Below the pieces are notes generated by a model. The model made no database searches, was not told the DNA's origin, and saw only the letters and a list, made by a program, of their open reading frames with translations. Source: Alphaproteobacteria bacterium (GTDB lineage: Bacteria; Pseudomonadota; Alphaproteobacteria; Caulobacterales; Parvularculaceae). From it: a DNA stretch of 64,000 nucleotides. Positions 43,577 to 53,866 of this stretch are shown here, piece after piece; the first letter of the stretch is position 1; the number at the start of each line of letters is the position of its first letter. The DNA lies in assembly GCA_030426465.1 (NCBI GenBank), contig JAUHYK010000005.1, forward strand, positions 26,340 through 90,339, given 5' to 3'. The position numbers and the translations under genes are program-made.

Positions 43577-46500
43577 CTACTCGCAATCGGATCGTCCGGG
43601 GCATGGGATATTTCCTGTTTCTCCCCACCCAGGGTTTCTTGTCCCCGGAGGAAGAGGTTGTGTACCGCCCGGGTTTTCGCTCTGAACCGCATTTTGTGCA
43701 ACTCCATAAGCCGCCGAATTGCTATTCGCGCCGGAACCGCCTTCCCTGGGGACAAGGAAATAACGAGTGTCGCCAGGATTTTCTCTGGAACCAAGAGCCT
43801 CATTCATTTTCTCGCCAGCGTCCATCACCGCTTCATCCGAAGCATCAATTTTAGCAGCAGATATGCCGTCTTTTGCGGCTTGTTCTGGGTCGGCGAGAAA
43901 CGCTTTCGCGGATTTGTCATCTGTGATGTTGGTTTTTGTATCCGTGTCAGTCAGGCTAACCAATTTCTTGCCTGGCCCACTGCTCGATGGGCCATATGAA
44001 TACCGTGCCTTGATCTCACCTGTGTCATCATCCACTACCAGTACAAACATGTGATTGGCACCCGGAGTTTCCGGAATACGCCGGGAAACCAAATAGGCAG
44101 CTTCGCCTGTCGGATCGAACATATTGATAGGATCGTTTGCGACATAAGCATAGAGGTTCAACTGGTCCTGATACCCAATCGGGTCGGTGGAGAGGAAGCG
44201 GCCGATGACGGGGTCATAATAGCGCGCCTGCATATAGGTGAGGCCCGTGGCGCTGTCGGCGATATGGCCTGTGAAGCCGGTGTCGTCGTCATTCGCCGAC
44301 GGGCAAATCCGGCATTCGCCGAAGGGGTCATAGCTTTCGCGCCAGAGCACATTCCCCGCCGCATCCGTCGCCGCGACGGGCGAGCCCAGATGATTGGCAT
44401 GGGTGTATTCGACGACGCCGTTCTTGAGCCGCACGGAGGCGGGGCCGATGGAGGCGTATTCAGTGATGACGCCGCCGGTCACGTCGTAGCTATAGATGAT
44501 GTTGCCTGTGACTTTCGAATAAATCGAATATGTGGTGACGCCGTTGATGACGGATTTCACGCGTTTGAAATTCGCGTCATATTCATAGTCTCCGCCCGCG
44601 CCGCCCGAGACGCTGACCGGCTGGTTCGAAAAATCATAGACAAATGTATCGGCGCCGACAGTCGTCGCATTGCCTCGCGCGTCATAGGCGTAGGATTTTG
44701 GAGACCCGTTGTCGTTGGCCGAGGTGACGCGATTTGTCAGCGCGTCATAAGAGACGCCAATGGTTCGCGCACCGAGGATCTGCTGACGCAGATTGGAGAG
44801 CGCGTCGTAGGTGAAACTCCCCGAGCCCCATGGCCCGGAGGCTGTCAGAAGCCGCCCGTTATAGTCGTAGGTGAAAGACCGGTCCTCCCCGGCATTGACG
44901 CCGTCGGTAATCGACGTGACCTTGCGGCGGTCGTCGTAATAATAGTCGAGCCGGACGACATTGTTCGATCCGCCGGAGCCGTGGCGCAGCAGCGACACGA
45001 GCTGGCGGGTATCGAGGTTCTGATCGAGAACATGGCCGTTGCCGTAATCAAGATCGGTGACAGTCCCGTTCGCGTGATAGGCGGCGTTCGCGAGATAGTC
45101 TGTGGACCCGTTCCGGACCCGGCGCGGGCGGCCAAAGGCGTCCGGCGCATAGCTGAACGTGGCCCCTCCTGCTTTGCTACGCTCGTATAGGTCGCCGGAC
45201 CCATAGTATCCGTAATCGAACTGATAGGTGAGCCCGTCGATTTCCAGCTTTTCCTGAGTGATCTTGTCGAGCGCGTTATATTGATAGGTCCAGTCTGCGA
45301 CGCCGGTACGGTCGGCGGTCAGAACATTGCCGTTATTGTCGTAAGTCCGCGTGAGGCCCGGTGTGCCCGAGGGGAACGCAATACTGGTTTCCCGATGGAG
45401 TGCGTCATATCCGTGGGTGACGCGGATGGAGGTCGGGATGGTCGATACACAGCCTGACGCCGTTGCGGCGCCGCGCCCCGATTGGGTGAGCTGACCTTCG
45501 GAATCGTAGAGAAAGACTTCGTCGCCGAATTCCGGCGCCCGGTGTCGGCAGAGGCGCAGATCGTTGTCATACCAAAAATCACGCGACACCGAGACATTGT
45601 AGCCGTTATAGCTGCCCGCCTGTGAAAGCTGGGTGATGTTGCCGTAAATGTCTCGGTCCATGGTTGTGACCGCCCCCATGGCGTCGGTGACCGACATCGC
45701 CTCTGTATTGCTTGGCGAGCCATAGCCGCGATGAGTTGTCGTCACCTGCGCGCCCGAGGGGTCGGTCACCCGGGTCTGTGCGCCATAGAGGTACTCTGTC
45801 TCGGTCTCCGCATAAGGAACCACGTTCTCGCGAACCTTCGTGACACGAGATAGCGCATCATATTCGGTCTCGACACCATAAAGCGCCATCGGGTCATGTG
45901 AGGGCCAGGACTGGAAAGTGACGCGGCCAAGGCCGTCATAGCTGGTTCGCTCATAAATCGACGCCGCCGTCCCGTTCGTTGCCTCTTGTTTCACAAGCCG
46001 CGGCTTTAAAAAATGATTGTAGTAAACGGTCGTCTTGCGGTTGGCGCGCGTTGCGACTTGATCCGGACCATAGGCCGAATAGGAATAAGTCAAAGTCGAA
46101 TCCGAGAAAGGCGATGGACGGTCGATCTCCGTCAGCCAGCCCACATCATTGTAGTCGAAGCCAAATGTGTTGCCATTGGGGTCCGTTTCACTCGTCACCC
46201 AGCCATTGGCGTCAACCGTCCGGTTGAAGGTCGAGCCGCCAGGCCTTGTCACGGTCTGCGGCTGGCCGCGCTTCCAGTTCGAGAGCGTGTAGGTGTGATT
46301 GTGGGAATCCTTGACCGTCGCGACCGTGCCGTCCGCATTATAAGTGAGGGTTTGCCGCAAGACGCCGAAATTCGAATGCGTCTTTAGCCGGCCGTTTGAA
46401 TCATAGGTGTAGTTCTCAAATAACTTCCCATTGCGGGTTATGCTGGTTTTGAGGCCGAGCACCCATTTCGTCGTGTTATGGGCATAGACAATATCGGCGT

Positions 46501-48340
46501 CGCGCATCATTGCGGCGCCGCCTGACGTCGTGCTCCATTCCTCAACCCGCGTCGGAAAACCGTGGCTATAGGTCGAGGAAGAAAAGTTTGAATTATAGAT
46601 GTTCTTGGTGGAGTAATTTTCGCCGTCGCGGGTGATCGTGGTCCGCTGCGGCAAAACCTTGAATCTTGCGGTTGAAGGGACTCTCGCGAATGTCGCCCCG
46701 ATGGGATTTTCTCCTACGTAGGTAAGCTCGGTCGACTCAACCGGCGACGCCCCGCCGGATTCGCGAATCTCCTTCAACACCAGCTTGCCGCCTTGCGCCA
46801 TGTCGGACCAGTTGTGGTAATATTTAATTTGCGATCCGCCGGGCTCTGTCACGATGGTCCAGTTGGTGGGATCAGAGGACGATGTGCCTTCCGGGCCGAA
46901 ATCGGCCTCATAGGAAAAACCCCAAGCCGCGGTGGAAACGCCCGGTCCGGACAGTATCTTCGAGGTGACCGACATGGTGTCCGTCATCGCATGCACGAAT
47001 ACCGGGGGTTGCGATCCTTTACCTGGCTCCAGGCTTGGACATTCCAGCACCTGGGGCATCATGGAATTGAGCCCTTGCCTGTGACTGCGCTCCGAAAGAT
47101 GGAAAGTCCCCGTTAAGCCATATGGATGCGTGACAGAGATTGATTGGCTGTCCGTCACGCATTCCTGGATGCCTTGAGGGTCAGCACCCGGCCCCGGGCC
47201 CGCCGCCATTCCATCAAGGTTGAAGGTCCATGAGCGCCCGTCCGGCTGAGTGACAGTCCCCAGCACTTGGCGCGGCGTCGGCGAAATTGTCTGCCACTGT
47301 TCGCCTGTAAATGTCGTCGTTCGATAGGAATATGTCCACGTCCGTGTTTCGGCAGGAATTTGCGGGTTTGATTTGACTTGCCAGATAAGCTCTGACGCGC
47401 CGGAATAGAGAAGATCGATCCGCCGGCCGTCATTCGCCTCGATCCGGGTTAAACGGTCACTGGCGTCATAGGTGTAATTTACCCAGTTGCCATGCACGTC
47501 GGTTACCTGGGTGGCGGCAAGAAGCGTTTTGCCTCGCCCTGTCCCCCCCTGCTTTCCCTTGGCGAGCGAGCCCATTTTTGCATATGGCCGTTTAATGAAT
47601 CGGTCGAAACGATAACGGTCGCCATTAGGCGCATAAGCAAAGAAGCCCTGCCCGCCGTCGCTCGCGCTTGTGCATGTCAGATACCAGCCATCCGGCGTGA
47701 CATGGGACGCTGCTCCCGGCCAGTGAGCGCCCGCCGGATTTTCCAGAATCTGTTGCGAACCGGCGCCGGGAACATCAAGCGTGACGCCGTTCGAATAATC
47801 ATGGCGTTGCAGAAGCCTCGAACTGCCTCCCGCGGGTATGTTCGGCAATGTCGCAGCGTAATCCGATGAGCATCGGTTTCCAGTCCATCCGCCCGATACG
47901 GCGGTGACAACGGAGATCCGCGGAACGGCGATTTGCCAATCGCCAAACTCGACATTGGTGGATTCGCCATACGCGTAGCCTTGCGAAATGCGCCGCCGGA
48001 CAGCCACCTCCAAGCCGGAATTGCCGGGGAGCGATACGTCCGTGTGCTCGAAGGAAATGCCGCCCATATGAGGGTCGATCTGATCGCCGAGAATGTCCGG
48101 GCCATATGATCTTAGCCGCTCGTCCGGATTTTGACGTTTCTCCCAATCCTGTTGCGGCTCTTCCGCGAGCGTGCTTCCACTCAGAGCGGATGGAGGCTGC
48201 GGGCCTATAGGCTGCGGCGCAATTGGCTCCGGCTCATCATCGTCATTGGGTTGAAGGTTTTGCAGCGCGAAGGCGGGGGCCGAAGTTAAAACCAACCAAA
48301 CGGTAAATGTAAGCCAAAACTTTTGTAACCGCGACATCAT
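43577..48340 (-). CDS. RHS repeat polymorphic toxin
   Basis: A 1587-residue exported protein: signal peptide (1-25, ending APAFA), a Pro/Glu-rich segment, a SpvB/RHS-like N-terminal region, many YD repeats (for example YDANGNV- and YNALDKI-type), and the RHS core end with GRFLSTDPIGYQDQLNLYAYVANDPINMFDPTGEA. After DPTG there are about 175 residues of unique C-terminal sequence, the presumed toxin, with NHMFVLVVDDDTGEIKARYSYG and GGSGANSNSAAYG. Family members encapsulate this tip in the RHS shell and release it. The signal peptide implies secretion and not a VgrG-type delivery. The tip's activity is not recognised. A small gene follows that may give immunity. Confidence 0.92.
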   Translation of the reverse strand: MMSRLQKFWLTFTVWLVLTSAPAFALQNLQPNDDDEPEPIAPQPIGPQPPSALSGSTLAEEPQQDWEKRQNPDERLRSYGPDILGDQIDPHMGGISFEHTDVSLPGNSGLEVAVRRRISQGYAYGESTNVEFGDWQIAVPRISVVTAVSGGWTGNRCSSDYAATLPNIPAGGSSRLLQRHDYSNGVTLDVPGAGSQQILENPAGAHWPGAASHVTPDGWYLTCTSASDGGQGFFAYAPNGDRYRFDRFIKRPYAKMGSLAKGKQGGTGRGKTLLAATQVTDVHGNWVNYTYDASDRLTRIEANDGRRIDLLYSGASELIWQVKSNPQIPAETRTWTYSYRTTTFTGEQWQTISPTPRQVLGTVTQPDGRSWTFNLDGMAAGPGPGADPQGIQECVTDSQSISVTHPYGLTGTFHLSERSHRQGLNSMMPQVLECPSLEPGKGSQPPVFVHAMTDTMSVTSKILSGPGVSTAAWGFSYEADFGPEGTSSSDPTNWTIVTEPGGSQIKYYHNWSDMAQGGKLVLKEIRESGGASPVESTELTYVGENPIGATFARVPSTARFKVLPQRTTITRDGENYSTKNIYNSNFSSSTYSHGFPTRVEEWSTTSGGAAMMRDADIVYAHNTTKWVLGLKTSITRNGKLFENYTYDSNGRLKTHSNFGVLRQTLTYNADGTVATVKDSHNHTYTLSNWKRGQPQTVTRPGGSTFNRTVDANGWVTSETDPNGNTFGFDYNDVGWLTEIDRPSPFSDSTLTYSYSAYGPDQVATRANRKTTVYYNHFLKPRLVKQEATNGTAASIYERTSYDGLGRVTFQSWPSHDPMALYGVETEYDALSRVTKVRENVVPYAETETEYLYGAQTRVTDPSGAQVTTTHRGYGSPSNTEAMSVTDAMGAVTTMDRDIYGNITQLSQAGSYNGYNVSVSRDFWYDNDLRLCRHRAPEFGDEVFLYDSEGQLTQSGRGAATASGCVSTIPTSIRVTHGYDALHRETSIAFPSGTPGLTRTYDNNGNVLTADRTGVADWTYQYNALDKITQEKLEIDGLTYQFDYGYYGSGDLYERSKAGGATFSYAPDAFGRPRRVRNGSTDYLANAAYHANGTVTDLDYGNGHVLDQNLDTRQLVSLLRHGSGGSNNVVRLDYYYDDRRKVTSITDGVNAGEDRSFTYDYNGRLLTASGPWGSGSFTYDALSNLRQQILGARTIGVSYDALTNRVTSANDNGSPKSYAYDARGNATTVGADTFVYDFSNQPVSVSGGAGGDYEYDANFKRVKSVINGVTTYSIYSKVTGNIIYSYDVTGGVITEYASIGPASVRLKNGVVEYTHANHLGSPVAATDAAGNVLWRESYDPFGECRICPSANDDDTGFTGHIADSATGLTYMQARYYDPVIGRFLSTDPIGYQDQLNLYAYVANDPINMFDPTGEAAYLVSRRIPETPGANHMFVLVVDDDTGEIKARYSYGPSSSGPGKKLVSLTDTDTKTNITDDKSAKAFLADPEQAAKDGISAAKIDASDEAVMDAGEKMNEALGSRENPGDTRYFLVPREGGSGANSNSAAYGVAQNAVQSENPGGTQPLPPGTRNPGWGETGNIPCPGRSDCE

Positions 48341-48682
48341 CCCCCCACTATAAATTTGGAGAGACGCTATGATCTCACTTTAGTGCTGTCCAATAAAATT
48401 TGAAAACGATTCAATAATACCTATCGTTTTGCAGGTGATTTTGGAAAAAGTCTGAATGGAAACAGCGTTATCACATAGTGATAACACGAGAGATCCAGCC
48501 GATGAAATTTGCTCATTGTATTGAGCGCCGCAAAATATTGACCAGCGCAAAAAAAGCTTCCGTCTGGTTTTGAATATTTAGTGTTTTGACAATCTCGTCC
48601 TTGCGAGTGGGCTAATTGAACCATGGCTCGCAAATGTCGTTAAAGCCTGCTCCTGCACTGGATTTTGAAACCACGCTTTGAA
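48341..48682. other. 342-base stretch without a supported gene
   Basis: AT-rich relative to its neighbours, between the RHS promoter region and the hsdM remnant. Probably contains the RHS promoter. No repeat or RNA feature is evident. Confidence 0.5.
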
Positions 48683-49039
48683 TTATCTAGCGGCTTGCGA
48701 CAGCCGCCAGCCGTACCCCAAGTCGGGTGATAGACAGATTTTCGTTTTGTCTTGCCGGTAGTGACGAGCTTTGCAAGAACAGTCGAAACCTGATGCGGGA
48801 GTGTAGAACTCCATCACCTTCTTACCCGGGCCTCTCGCGAATTTCCCGATCAGATATTCATAGACGTCGCCTAGAACGTTCGACGCGATATTCTCCAATT
48901 CAAAGTCGATCCAATTAGGGTGTTGGTGGACTTTGGCCATCAGCTCGTTTTTGGCCTTTTCGGTGCGGCCGAGTTTCGTTAAGGAAAAGTGGAGGTCTCC
49001 GAAAAACGCAACAAAACCATCTTCGCATTCGGTCCCCAT
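48683..49039 (-). pseudogene. hsdM (type I restriction methyltransferase) remnant
   Basis: The first about 85 residues, with ELENIASNVLGDVYEYLIGKFARGPGKKVMEFYTP, match the N-terminal/SAM region of HsdM-type adenine methyltransferases. The frame then shifts: the expected continuation VSTVLAKLVTTGKTK can be read in another frame immediately after EFYTP, and the catalytic NPPF part is absent. It is thus truncated at both ends and frameshifted. Confidence 0.8.
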
Positions 49040-49572
49040 GGTCGAGTGTTCGAATTTGTTCGGGGCGCGCCTCAGATCACAGAATATGAAATTGGCTTGC
49101 TTCTCATTATTTTTTCTCGGTAGTCATGTGCGCTATTGCCGTGCTTGGTGACCTGGCTGAATAGTTCCTATGGCTTTTGGGAAATAGCCAAGCGAGGGGA
49201 GCGGTGTCTTCCTTTACCGCTTCCAGAATATCGCGACCTTTAGCTGAGGCCTCATCGATGTCTGGGTGCTGACCTTGCCTTCCACCAGGATTGTATTGGC
49301 GCAGAACATCATTTCCTCCGAAAATTATTTGTAGAAAATGAAGCCAAAAATGTAGTCGGGGAAGTCGTGAGCATGCATCTCCCCGCGAAGCTCGGTCGTG
49401 ATGTTAGTTGCGGTGTCACAGTCTGTGCAAAGCTAATAGAAAAACAAAACTCTTCAAAAAACTTCCACGGCACCAACAATTTTTTCAGGAATGATTTCGC
49501 TTCACAAAAGTCTGACTTGCAGGCAGCAAGCGCAGTATCTTGGAATCAGTAAATTCGAAAATATTTATCGCT
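49040..49572. other. 533-base region with a diverged copy of the element's left end
   Basis: From about 49411 (GTCACAGTCT) to 49572 the sequence aligns with 42296-42480, including ACCAACAATTTTTT, TTCACAAAAG and the 21-base run ATCGCTTCATTCG.. that enters the GIY-YIG gene. No gene is supported here. It looks like the left end of a second related element. Confidence 0.65.
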
Positions 49573-50766
49573 TCATTCGTCATGTCTAACAAGCTTCGCA
49601 AGCTTTGGCGAGTAGCTGTATTTTTCGATAGTGCCGTTCTGGATCGCTTCCACAGTTTCATCGATAGCTGTGAGGGGCAGCAGGTACCACTCTCGTGGCT
49701 TCACCTTCTTGCCGAAACGGTCCTCTATTTCGATGTCGAAGCGAGCGGCTGCAAAAAAGCGGTGGAGCAGCGCCTCCAGCTTGGCGCGATTGATGTTGAA
49801 TAGATTGTAGGTCGCAACGATTTCCACATCGGCGAGCAGATAGGTGGCGTCGAATTTGGCGTTGGAAACCCTTGTTTCGACCTTGCCGCCAGTGACGCCG
49901 ATCTTGTGAATAAGCTTTCGATTCTCGGCGACCATTGGGTGGTCTGACTTGCTTCGGAGCACATAGATCGTACCGCTCGCCAAGTCGTCTCCAGACGCCT
50001 CGCTCGAAAAAAGCGGCCCGGCTGCCGGGTCGGTGATACGGCGCCCATGATTTTCAGTCTTGTAAAGCGCACGCTGAAATGACCGGAGCAGCGCGTTGCT
50101 TTCGGTTCCATTGTCGAAAATCACACGCATTCGTCGATTGGTGCGACCTTCCGGCGTTTCAAATTCTTCACCCAGTTCGTGGACGTACGCTTTTTGCCCG
50201 CCGAGAATGAATAACTGACCTTCAAGAATATCTGTGTCCCGCTTGAAGGGCCGCGCTTCCCGCAAGCCTGAATCCAGTTCAGCCTGGACGGCCTCGAACA
50301 TGGGCTTGAATTTTTCAAAATCCTTGCAACGCTCGCGGTTTGCAATCTCTTCGGCGGCGCGTTTTTCCGCGCTGGAGCGAACATGGCGTAGTTCTGTAAT
50401 ATCAGCGTATTGAGCTTCAACGCCCAGCTCCGCGAGCAATGCCTCGTCATCCAGCTCATCAACTTTAGACGTTGCCAAATTTTCGGCGCCGCTCAACAGC
50501 CCTTGATGGTCCAGCGGTTGGACAAGCGTTCGGCATTCTTCAAGCTCGCGCATGCGGTCAAGGCGAACGGCATAGAGCCTTGCAAAGATGTCGCGATCTT
50601 CGCCATGCATAGGCGCACAGCCATGCTCTTCAACGAAGCGCTGAATTTCCTCAAATCCAGCAATGATGCGCTCTTCTCGCGCCGTCCGGCTTGCAGGTTT
50701 CTTTTTCTCGACTTCGACGCCAAGCTCGGCGAGCAACGCATCATCTTCATCGGTGAATTTAGCCAT
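49573..50766 (-). CDS. GIY-YIG nuclease family protein (T5orf172-type)
   Basis: A 397-residue protein. The N-terminal two thirds is charged and partly coiled coil, with two partial repeats of the DDALLAELGVE type at residues 6 and 108. The C-terminal part carries a GIY-YIG-like core: GTIYVLRSKSD, then HKIGVTGGKVETRV, and Glu in KLEALLHRFF, followed by PREWYLLPL. This is the T5orf172/MUG113 branch. It is the last gene of a compact operon and overlaps the helicase gene by 8 bases, so it is probably the cleavage component of a restriction-like system. Confidence 0.88.
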   Translation of the reverse strand: MAKFTDEDDALLAELGVEVEKKKPASRTAREERIIAGFEEIQRFVEEHGCAPMHGEDRDIFARLYAVRLDRMRELEECRTLVQPLDHQGLLSGAENLATSKVDELDDEALLAELGVEAQYADITELRHVRSSAEKRAAEEIANRERCKDFEKFKPMFEAVQAELDSGLREARPFKRDTDILEGQLFILGGQKAYVHELGEEFETPEGRTNRRMRVIFDNGTESNALLRSFQRALYKTENHGRRITDPAAGPLFSSEASGDDLASGTIYVLRSKSDHPMVAENRKLIHKIGVTGGKVETRVSNAKFDATYLLADVEIVATYNLFNINRAKLEALLHRFFAAARFDIEIEDRFGKKVKPREWYLLPLTAIDETVEAIQNGTIEKYSYSPKLAKLVRHDE

Positions 50767-52807
50767 TTCCGGATTCAGCCTTCAGTTTCGCGAGATATGC
50801 CACTCCTTCGGCCATGCGCCTCTCCCACGGGTCGGGCGATGTGATCGAAGGAAGCCGTCCGCGTTCCTGTTTGAACTTCAAGGCTCGTTTGGCGAGGTCG
50901 CGGGCTTCTTCGGGTGTGAGATTGATGCGCTTGGCTGATATAATCGCCGCAACTTGTTTTAAGCTCTCTTCGCTCATGGTCTTGGCGAGAATAGCGTAGG
51001 CTTCGCCAAATGGATTGATGCGGTCAATCAAATCAATATCCAGTTCTCGAACATCCATGGCGTATTTTCGCACGCCATCGATCAACGCTGTGTTGCCCTT
51101 TTCCTGATTTTCATCGCCAAGAATGATTTCCTTCGCTTTTTGGGTGAGGTTGAGCGCAGCGATTGCGTGCTGCCGGACGGCTTCTTGATCCTCGTCGTCC
51201 AGCTCAGGAAACCGGTCCTTTACGATCTTGCCCATGCGCACTTGCGTAAGCTCTTCGGGCACGAGTTCATCGTCAAATAGCCCGCGCTCAATCGCTGATT
51301 TATCCTGTACAAAGGCGGTAATGACTTCGTTTAAATCTTCGCGGCAGATGCGTTCGGCCTCTTTTGATTTCGGCTCGGCAAGGCCTTTGATTTCAATCTG
51401 AAATTTGCCGCTTTTTTCATTGAAGCCAACATTGCATTTCTTCGGGTCGTATCCGTCTTCGCCATAATCAAACCCTACCACCGCAACGCTCGTCGGCGTC
51501 TTTGGCTTGAACTCAAACCGGGGCGCGAGAACCTGTTCCATGAGTAGACTGGCGGCGATTGCTTTCAGCGTGTCGTTCACGGCCTCGGCGACGGCTTCTT
51601 CGGAGGCGTCGGGCTCGGCGATCAGGTTTGTGAACCGCGCGCGCGTTTTTCCCTCGGCGTCGCGGGTGGCGCGGCCAATGATTTGCACGATCTCGGTAAG
51701 GCTGGCCCGATAGCCGACGGTGAGGGCGTGTTCGCACCAAATCCAGTCGAAACCCTCTTTCGCCATGCCGAGCGCCACGATGATGTCTACATGATCGCGA
51801 TTGTTCTTTTGCGCCGGGTCTTTGAGGGCGGCGGAGACCCTGTCTCGCTTCGCTGCCTCGTCATCGACCAGATCGGCGATCTTCAAAACGCGTCCGTTCG
51901 GCGTCTTTACAAGCTGAAAGCCTGTTGCCGGGTCGGCGCCCTGCCACTCACCAAGAGCGTCAATGATGTGCTCGACTTCGCGGTGCTTGTCCTTGGTGCT
52001 TTCGCGCGAATTGACGTTGGGAATGTGAATAATGGTCTTTTCGGAAGGGTTGAGCACTTTCAGAATATCGTCGGCGTAGGAGCCGGAATAGAAAAAATAG
52101 CCGATGTCGAGCGTCTTCAGATATTTGTAGCCGTTGAGTTGCTCATAATAGGTGTAAGTGACGGTTTCGAATTTGGATTCGTCATGCGGCGCCAAAACCG
52201 CCTCGGCGTCGCCCCGAAAATAAGAGCCGGTCATGGCGACCACATGCACTTTGTCGCGTGCGATGAACTCGCCGAGATGCTGGCCAAGTTTGTTGTCGGG
52301 GTTCGCTGAGACATGGTGAAACTCATCCACCGCGATCAGCCGGTCGTCGAACGCGGCAACGCCGAACTTGTCCACCGCAAAGCGGAAGGTCGCATGGGTG
52401 CAAACGAGCACGCGATCATCGCTTTCGAGGAATTTGCCAAGTGCGTTCACCTTGCCGCCATCGGTGCCAGGCGCGTTGCAAAGGTTCCATTGCGGGCGCA
52501 CGGTCCAGTCCGCCCAGAAACCGAACTTCGACAAGGGCTCATCAGCGAAGCTGGAGCCGATGGATTTTTCAGGCACCACGATGATCGCCTGTCTAACGCC
52601 TTGGTTTTCCAGCTTGTCGAGGGCGATGAACATGAGCGCGCGGCTCTTGCCGGAGGCGGGCGGGGACTTGATCAGCAAATATTGTTCGCCGCGCTTGTTA
52701 TAGGCGCGTTCCTGCATCGCCCGCATGCCAAGCTCATTCGATTTGGTCGAGGCGCCGGTCTGGGAATAGGAGACGGAGACTGAGGGGACTTTCTTTAGCT
52801 CTGTCAT
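50759..52807 (-). CDS. SF2 DEAD/DEAH-type helicase of a restriction-like system
   Basis: A 682-residue ATPase. Walker A is IKSPPASGKSRALMF, motif II DEFH in LIAVDEFHHVSA, motif III AMTGSYFRGD, and motif VI QIIGRATRD. The helicase domains cover about residues 25-410; the rest is a charged C-terminal extension. Type III/type I-like restriction motors have the same core. It starts 2 bases after the NucS-like gene and overlaps the GIY-YIG gene. Confidence 0.93.
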   Translation of the reverse strand: MTELKKVPSVSVSYSQTGASTKSNELGMRAMQERAYNKRGEQYLLIKSPPASGKSRALMFIALDKLENQGVRQAIIVVPEKSIGSSFADEPLSKFGFWADWTVRPQWNLCNAPGTDGGKVNALGKFLESDDRVLVCTHATFRFAVDKFGVAAFDDRLIAVDEFHHVSANPDNKLGQHLGEFIARDKVHVVAMTGSYFRGDAEAVLAPHDESKFETVTYTYYEQLNGYKYLKTLDIGYFFYSGSYADDILKVLNPSEKTIIHIPNVNSRESTKDKHREVEHIIDALGEWQGADPATGFQLVKTPNGRVLKIADLVDDEAAKRDRVSAALKDPAQKNNRDHVDIIVALGMAKEGFDWIWCEHALTVGYRASLTEIVQIIGRATRDAEGKTRARFTNLIAEPDASEEAVAEAVNDTLKAIAASLLMEQVLAPRFEFKPKTPTSVAVVGFDYGEDGYDPKKCNVGFNEKSGKFQIEIKGLAEPKSKEAERICREDLNEVITAFVQDKSAIERGLFDDELVPEELTQVRMGKIVKDRFPELDDEDQEAVRQHAIAALNLTQKAKEIILGDENQEKGNTALIDGVRKYAMDVRELDIDLIDRINPFGEAYAILAKTMSEESLKQVAAIISAKRINLTPEEARDLAKRALKFKQERGRLPSITSPDPWERRMAEGVAYLAKLKAESGNG

Positions 52808-52809
52808 CG

Positions 52810-53862
52810 TTACTCGCTCTTTGATTTGACGCCAAAAGCCTCAATGAGAAAATCGACCGTTTCTTGGCTGTATAGTTTACAAGCGGTATTCTGGTTGGCG
52901 AATATGCCTTGAAATGTCTTGGCGTTCGTCCGGTCGAACGTCTTTTTCCACTCAACACCAACCGCGTAGGCCTGCTTATCAGGATCGTTGGCAAAATCCG
53001 TCAAATAGGGTTTTGGTACTACGTCGGTAAGTCGCCGCCCATCACTCAAGTAGAACTCATCGGCGGGTTGGCGTTCGGTTTTTACAACGCCATACCCCAA
53101 ATAGCCATTATTCACTTGATAGTAGAAAACCTCGTCGCTCTCAGACAATCGCGCGAGCCCATCCGTGTACCATTTTCCACCGCTCGCGGTAATAAACCCA
53201 TGGTCACGCATGTCTTTCCATGGCCGCATCTCTTCGGTGCCGCCGGTCACATAATAATATCCGGTCCACGGGCCGCGCGCCTTTCGGGTCGCGCGATCTG
53301 TAACCTCTTCTTGCTCTAACAGCGCGTCGGTAGTCAGCCACTCTTTTCCGTCTTGTTCAAAGACATTGAAGAACGAGGCGTTAATGCCAACGCTATGCTG
53401 TTCTGAAAGATATTCGATGATCCGCTTGGTCGCGTCATCGACTTCGCTCGCGACGACAATCATCTGGTGTGTCGCATTAAGCGTTTCCGGCAGGCTCTTG
53501 CCGAATTTACGTCGATAGATTTCAGCCAGCGATCCATCGCCTTTCGCAAGAGTGAGCTTGTGCACGTCATTGGTGGTCAAACGACACACCCAAGATGCGT
53601 AATCAAGCACTTGCGCCACAATATCCCGCGGGCTGCGGTCGCGTTTCAGTTCAATGATGATGAGATTGCCGTCTTCGTCCATCGCGAGAATGTCGATGCG
53701 CTTGCCGTGATCGGTTTCGACCTGGCGGCCAATGACGACGCCATCAACGCCGACAAGGCTCAGGTCACTGGCTACCCATTTCTCTATTTTATCTTCAAAA
53801 TCGAGAGCCTTGCGCCGTGATTCGACTAGGCCGGTTTGATCGATGCGAAACAATCTCGTCAT
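52810..53862 (-). CDS. NucS/DUF91-like PD-(D/E)XK endonuclease
   Basis: A 350-residue protein. Residues 1-110 hold a PD-(D/E)XK core: RIDILAMDEDGNLIIIELKRDRSPRD, with the conserved D, the E-x-K and a following R typical of NucS-like and restriction endonuclease folds. The C-terminal 200 residues have no recognised domain (GYYYVTGGTEEMRPWKDMRDHG). ATG at 53862 is preferred to a TTG at 53883, which would overlap the upstream gene. It is 2 bases before the helicase gene. Confidence 0.82.
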   Translation of the reverse strand: MTRLFRIDQTGLVESRRKALDFEDKIEKWVASDLSLVGVDGVVIGRQVETDHGKRIDILAMDEDGNLIIIELKRDRSPRDIVAQVLDYASWVCRLTTNDVHKLTLAKGDGSLAEIYRRKFGKSLPETLNATHQMIVVASEVDDATKRIIEYLSEQHSVGINASFFNVFEQDGKEWLTTDALLEQEEVTDRATRKARGPWTGYYYVTGGTEEMRPWKDMRDHGFITASGGKWYTDGLARLSESDEVFYYQVNNGYLGYGVVKTERQPADEFYLSDGRRLTDVVPKPYLTDFANDPDKQAYAVGVEWKKTFDRTNAKTFQGIFANQNTACKLYSQETVDFLIEAFGVKSKSE

Positions 53863-53866
53863 AGAC

